Part shown: positions 62,535 to 64,000 of the stretch, in pieces
Position numbering within the stretch: position 1 is the stretch's first letter
How the letters are laid out: every line of letters begins with the position of its first letter
Assembly: GCF_014200605.1 (NCBI RefSeq)
Contig: NZ_JACHCE010000011.1
Coordinates: 62,001-126,000, forward strand
Direction of reading: 5' to 3'
From: Pedobacter cryoconitis
GTDB lineage: Bacteria > Bacteroidota > Bacteroidia > Sphingobacteriales > Sphingobacteriaceae
DNA length: 64,000 nt
Program-made: the position numbers and the translations under genes
Notes under the pieces: model-generated
Told to the model about the DNA's origin: nothing
The model's database searches: none
What the model saw: only the letters and a program-made list of their open reading frames with translations

Positions 62535-63998
62535 TTATTTGTCAGGATTTTCTTTGTGTAATTTTCTCAGTTTACTATTCTTTTTGCCGTAAAGGAAGTA
62601 AAAAACTACTCCAATAGCCATCCAGATGAAAAGACGTTCCCAGCTTTCAATGGGCAAGCCTACCATCAGACAAACACATACTGCGATTCCCAGAATTGGG
62701 ACCAAAGGCACAAATGGGACTCTGAATGATCTAGGGATTTCAGGATTTGTCCGTCTTAAGATAATCACTCCCAATGCAACCAGAGAAAAAGCAAATAAGG
62801 TTCCTATACTGACCATATGGCCCAGATCTGAAATCGGAACTAAACCCGCAAGGAGCCCTACAAAAACAAGGAAGAATAAATTACTTTTCCATGGCGTCTT
62901 AAAGCGGGGATGAATATTGCTGAAAAACTCAGGTAATAGTCCATCTTTTGACATACTGTAGAAAACACGGGATTGTCCTAATAGCATAACCAGTATGACA
63001 GAGGTATATCCTGCAAGAATTGCGATAATGAGCGCACTATTCAGAAAATGATATCCTGTGACAGCAAATGCAGTAGCCGCAGGACTTGCATCACCTTTAA
63101 ATGCAGTATATGGTGCTAAACCAGTCATCACGTAAGAGAACGCTACATAAAGTACGGTTGCAACTAATAGAGAGCCGATAATACCAATGGGCATATCCTT
63201 TTGAGGGTTTTTGGCCTCCTGAGCAGCTGTGGAAACAGCATCGAAACCGATAAATCCAAAAAATACAACTGCTGCACCTCTGATAATACCTGACCAGCCG
63301 AAATGTCCGAATTCTCCCGTGTTTTCGGGTATAAAAGGACTGTAATTGGCTGTATTGATAAAGGACCAGCCAAGGGCGATAAAGAGTAGAATGACACCTA
63401 TTTTTAAAATAACCAGTAAATTATTAATGGTTGCTGATTCTTTGGTTCCTTTGACTAATACAAGAGAGAGGATTACTACAATAAATGTGGCTGGAAGATT
63501 AATAATCCCTCCTTTTAAAACAGTTCCATCGGCCAGTTTGATAACGTCAAAAGGCGACCCTGTCAATTCTGCAGGCAGATTAATATGTAATTGAGCTAGT
63601 AATTTGGTTGCATAACTGGACCAGCTTACGGCAACTGTTGCAGAGGCGAGTGCATATTCAAGAACTAAGTCCCATCCAATAATCCAGGCCATAAATTCGC
63701 CCAGAGTAGCATAGGTATAAGTATAAGCTGAACCAGCTACAGGTATCATAGAAGCATATTCTGCATAACAAAGGGCACAAAAGGCACAGGCAACGCCCGC
63801 AAGAATAAATGAAAGAATTACAGCAGGACCAGCATTTTCAGAAGCGACAATACCTGTTAATGAAAATATACCAGCCCCAACGATTGCACCAATACCCAGT
63901 GCAATTAAGTTATAAGGTCCTAATGTACGGGTAAGGCCATTTTCACCATTGTTTTTTTGTTCTTCTATCAGTAGTTTTATTGGTTTCTTGAATAACAT
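62535..63998 (-). CDS. APC family amino-acid permease (cationic amino-acid transporter type)
   Basis: 487 aa with about 12-14 membrane segments. GPYNLIALGIGAIVGAGIFSLTGIVASENAGPAVILSFILAGVACAFCALCYAEYASMIPVAGSAYTYTYATLGEFMAWIIGWDLVLEYAL at the N-terminus is the APC substrate-binding helix and CAT-like signature. Also GFIGFDAVSTAAQEAKNPQKDMPIGIIGS. The C-terminal membrane segments VPLVPILGIAVCVCLMVGLP and MAIGVVFYFLYG complete the family layout. The start codon lies 2 bases from the window end; the gene is complete. Inner-membrane importer; substrate probably basic or branched amino acids (inference). Confidence 0.9.
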   Translation of the reverse strand: MLFKKPIKLLIEEQKNNGENGLTRTLGPYNLIALGIGAIVGAGIFSLTGIVASENAGPAVILSFILAGVACAFCALCYAEYASMIPVAGSAYTYTYATLGEFMAWIIGWDLVLEYALASATVAVSWSSYATKLLAQLHINLPAELTGSPFDVIKLADGTVLKGGIINLPATFIVVILSLVLVKGTKESATINNLLVILKIGVILLFIALGWSFINTANYSPFIPENTGEFGHFGWSGIIRGAAVVFFGFIGFDAVSTAAQEAKNPQKDMPIGIIGSLLVATVLYVAFSYVMTGLAPYTAFKGDASPAATAFAVTGYHFLNSALIIAILAGYTSVILVMLLGQSRVFYSMSKDGLLPEFFSNIHPRFKTPWKSNLFFLVFVGLLAGLVPISDLGHMVSIGTLFAFSLVALGVIILRRTNPEIPRSFRVPFVPLVPILGIAVCVCLMVGLPIESWERLFIWMAIGVVFYFLYGKKNSKLRKLHKENPDK

Positions 63999-64000
63999 AT

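Noticed and set aside
1..64000. CRISPR array, rRNA operon or intact insertion sequence
   Set aside because: No regularly spaced repeats, no rRNA-like sequence and no complete transposase were seen on reading.

Overview
The window is chromosomal DNA from a Bacteroidota bacterium, most likely a Sphingobacteriaceae member close to Pedobacter. The evidence is the AT-rich composition, TAnnTTTG-type -7 promoter boxes, FecR/DUF4974 anti-sigma regulation of a TonB receptor, short lipobox signal peptides, DUF1080/GMC sugar-oxidation genes, AraC regulators with a membrane half, and weak or absent Shine-Dalgarno sequences. The genus is inferred from gene style, not from a marker gene.

Layout. 1-5.7 kb: end of an ECF sigma factor, FecR anti-sigma factor, TonB siderophore-type receptor and PepSY membrane protein (an iron acquisition locus), then a lone lipoprotein. 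5.7-10.7 kb: a polyol/fructose locus, with a LacI regulator divergent from mannitol dehydrogenase family enzyme, FucP-like MFS permease and PfkB fructokinase, and two palindromic operators between them. 10.7-18.2 kb: flavin reductase-like protein, YXWGXW-type exported protein, and a MarR repressor divergent from an EmrA-EmrB-TolC tripartite efflux operon whose promoter lies inside a long perfect inverted repeat; then a metallo-beta-lactamase-fold hydrolase. 18.7-25.4 kb: AraC regulator, NTF2-like protein, Cys2 choloylglycine-hydrolase family enzyme, a decayed stretch with one clear pseudogene, a royal-jelly/dopachrome-tautomerase-like protein divergent from AraC, and a cytidylyltransferase-like protein.

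25.9-32.6 kb: a probable 3-keto-glycoside locus (DUF1080 lipoprotein, DeoR repressor, MFS permease, gluconate-dehydrogenase subunit 3-like protein, GMC oxidoreductase, cytochrome c, TIM-barrel isomerase) linked by shared TTTGCA-type repeats in three promoter regions. 32.7-45.6 kb: amidase/AraC divergent pair, HTH protein, VOC, WYL regulator, membrane AraC plus serine hydrolase, a MACPF lipoprotein, and an aldo-keto reductase/royal-jelly-like/VOC/amidohydrolase operon divergent from a third AraC of the same subfamily.

45.6-57.7 kb is a decayed accessory zone: an AraC fragment, a dispersed ~100 bp repeat, two remnants of one tyrosine-recombinase family, a truncated GNAT gene and a frameshifted glycine-rich gene, mixed with intact genes (ChaN/Ere-like protein, membrane winged-helix regulator, propeller lipoprotein, AlaX plus threonine aldolase plus LysR, XRE membrane protein). 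It ends at a tRNA-Lys gene. 57.9-64 kb returns to ordinary content: OPT oligopeptide transporter, SH3-domain protein, exported protein and an APC amino-acid permease. No CRISPR array, rRNA or intact insertion sequence was seen. Promoter, operator and terminator calls rest on reading motifs by eye.
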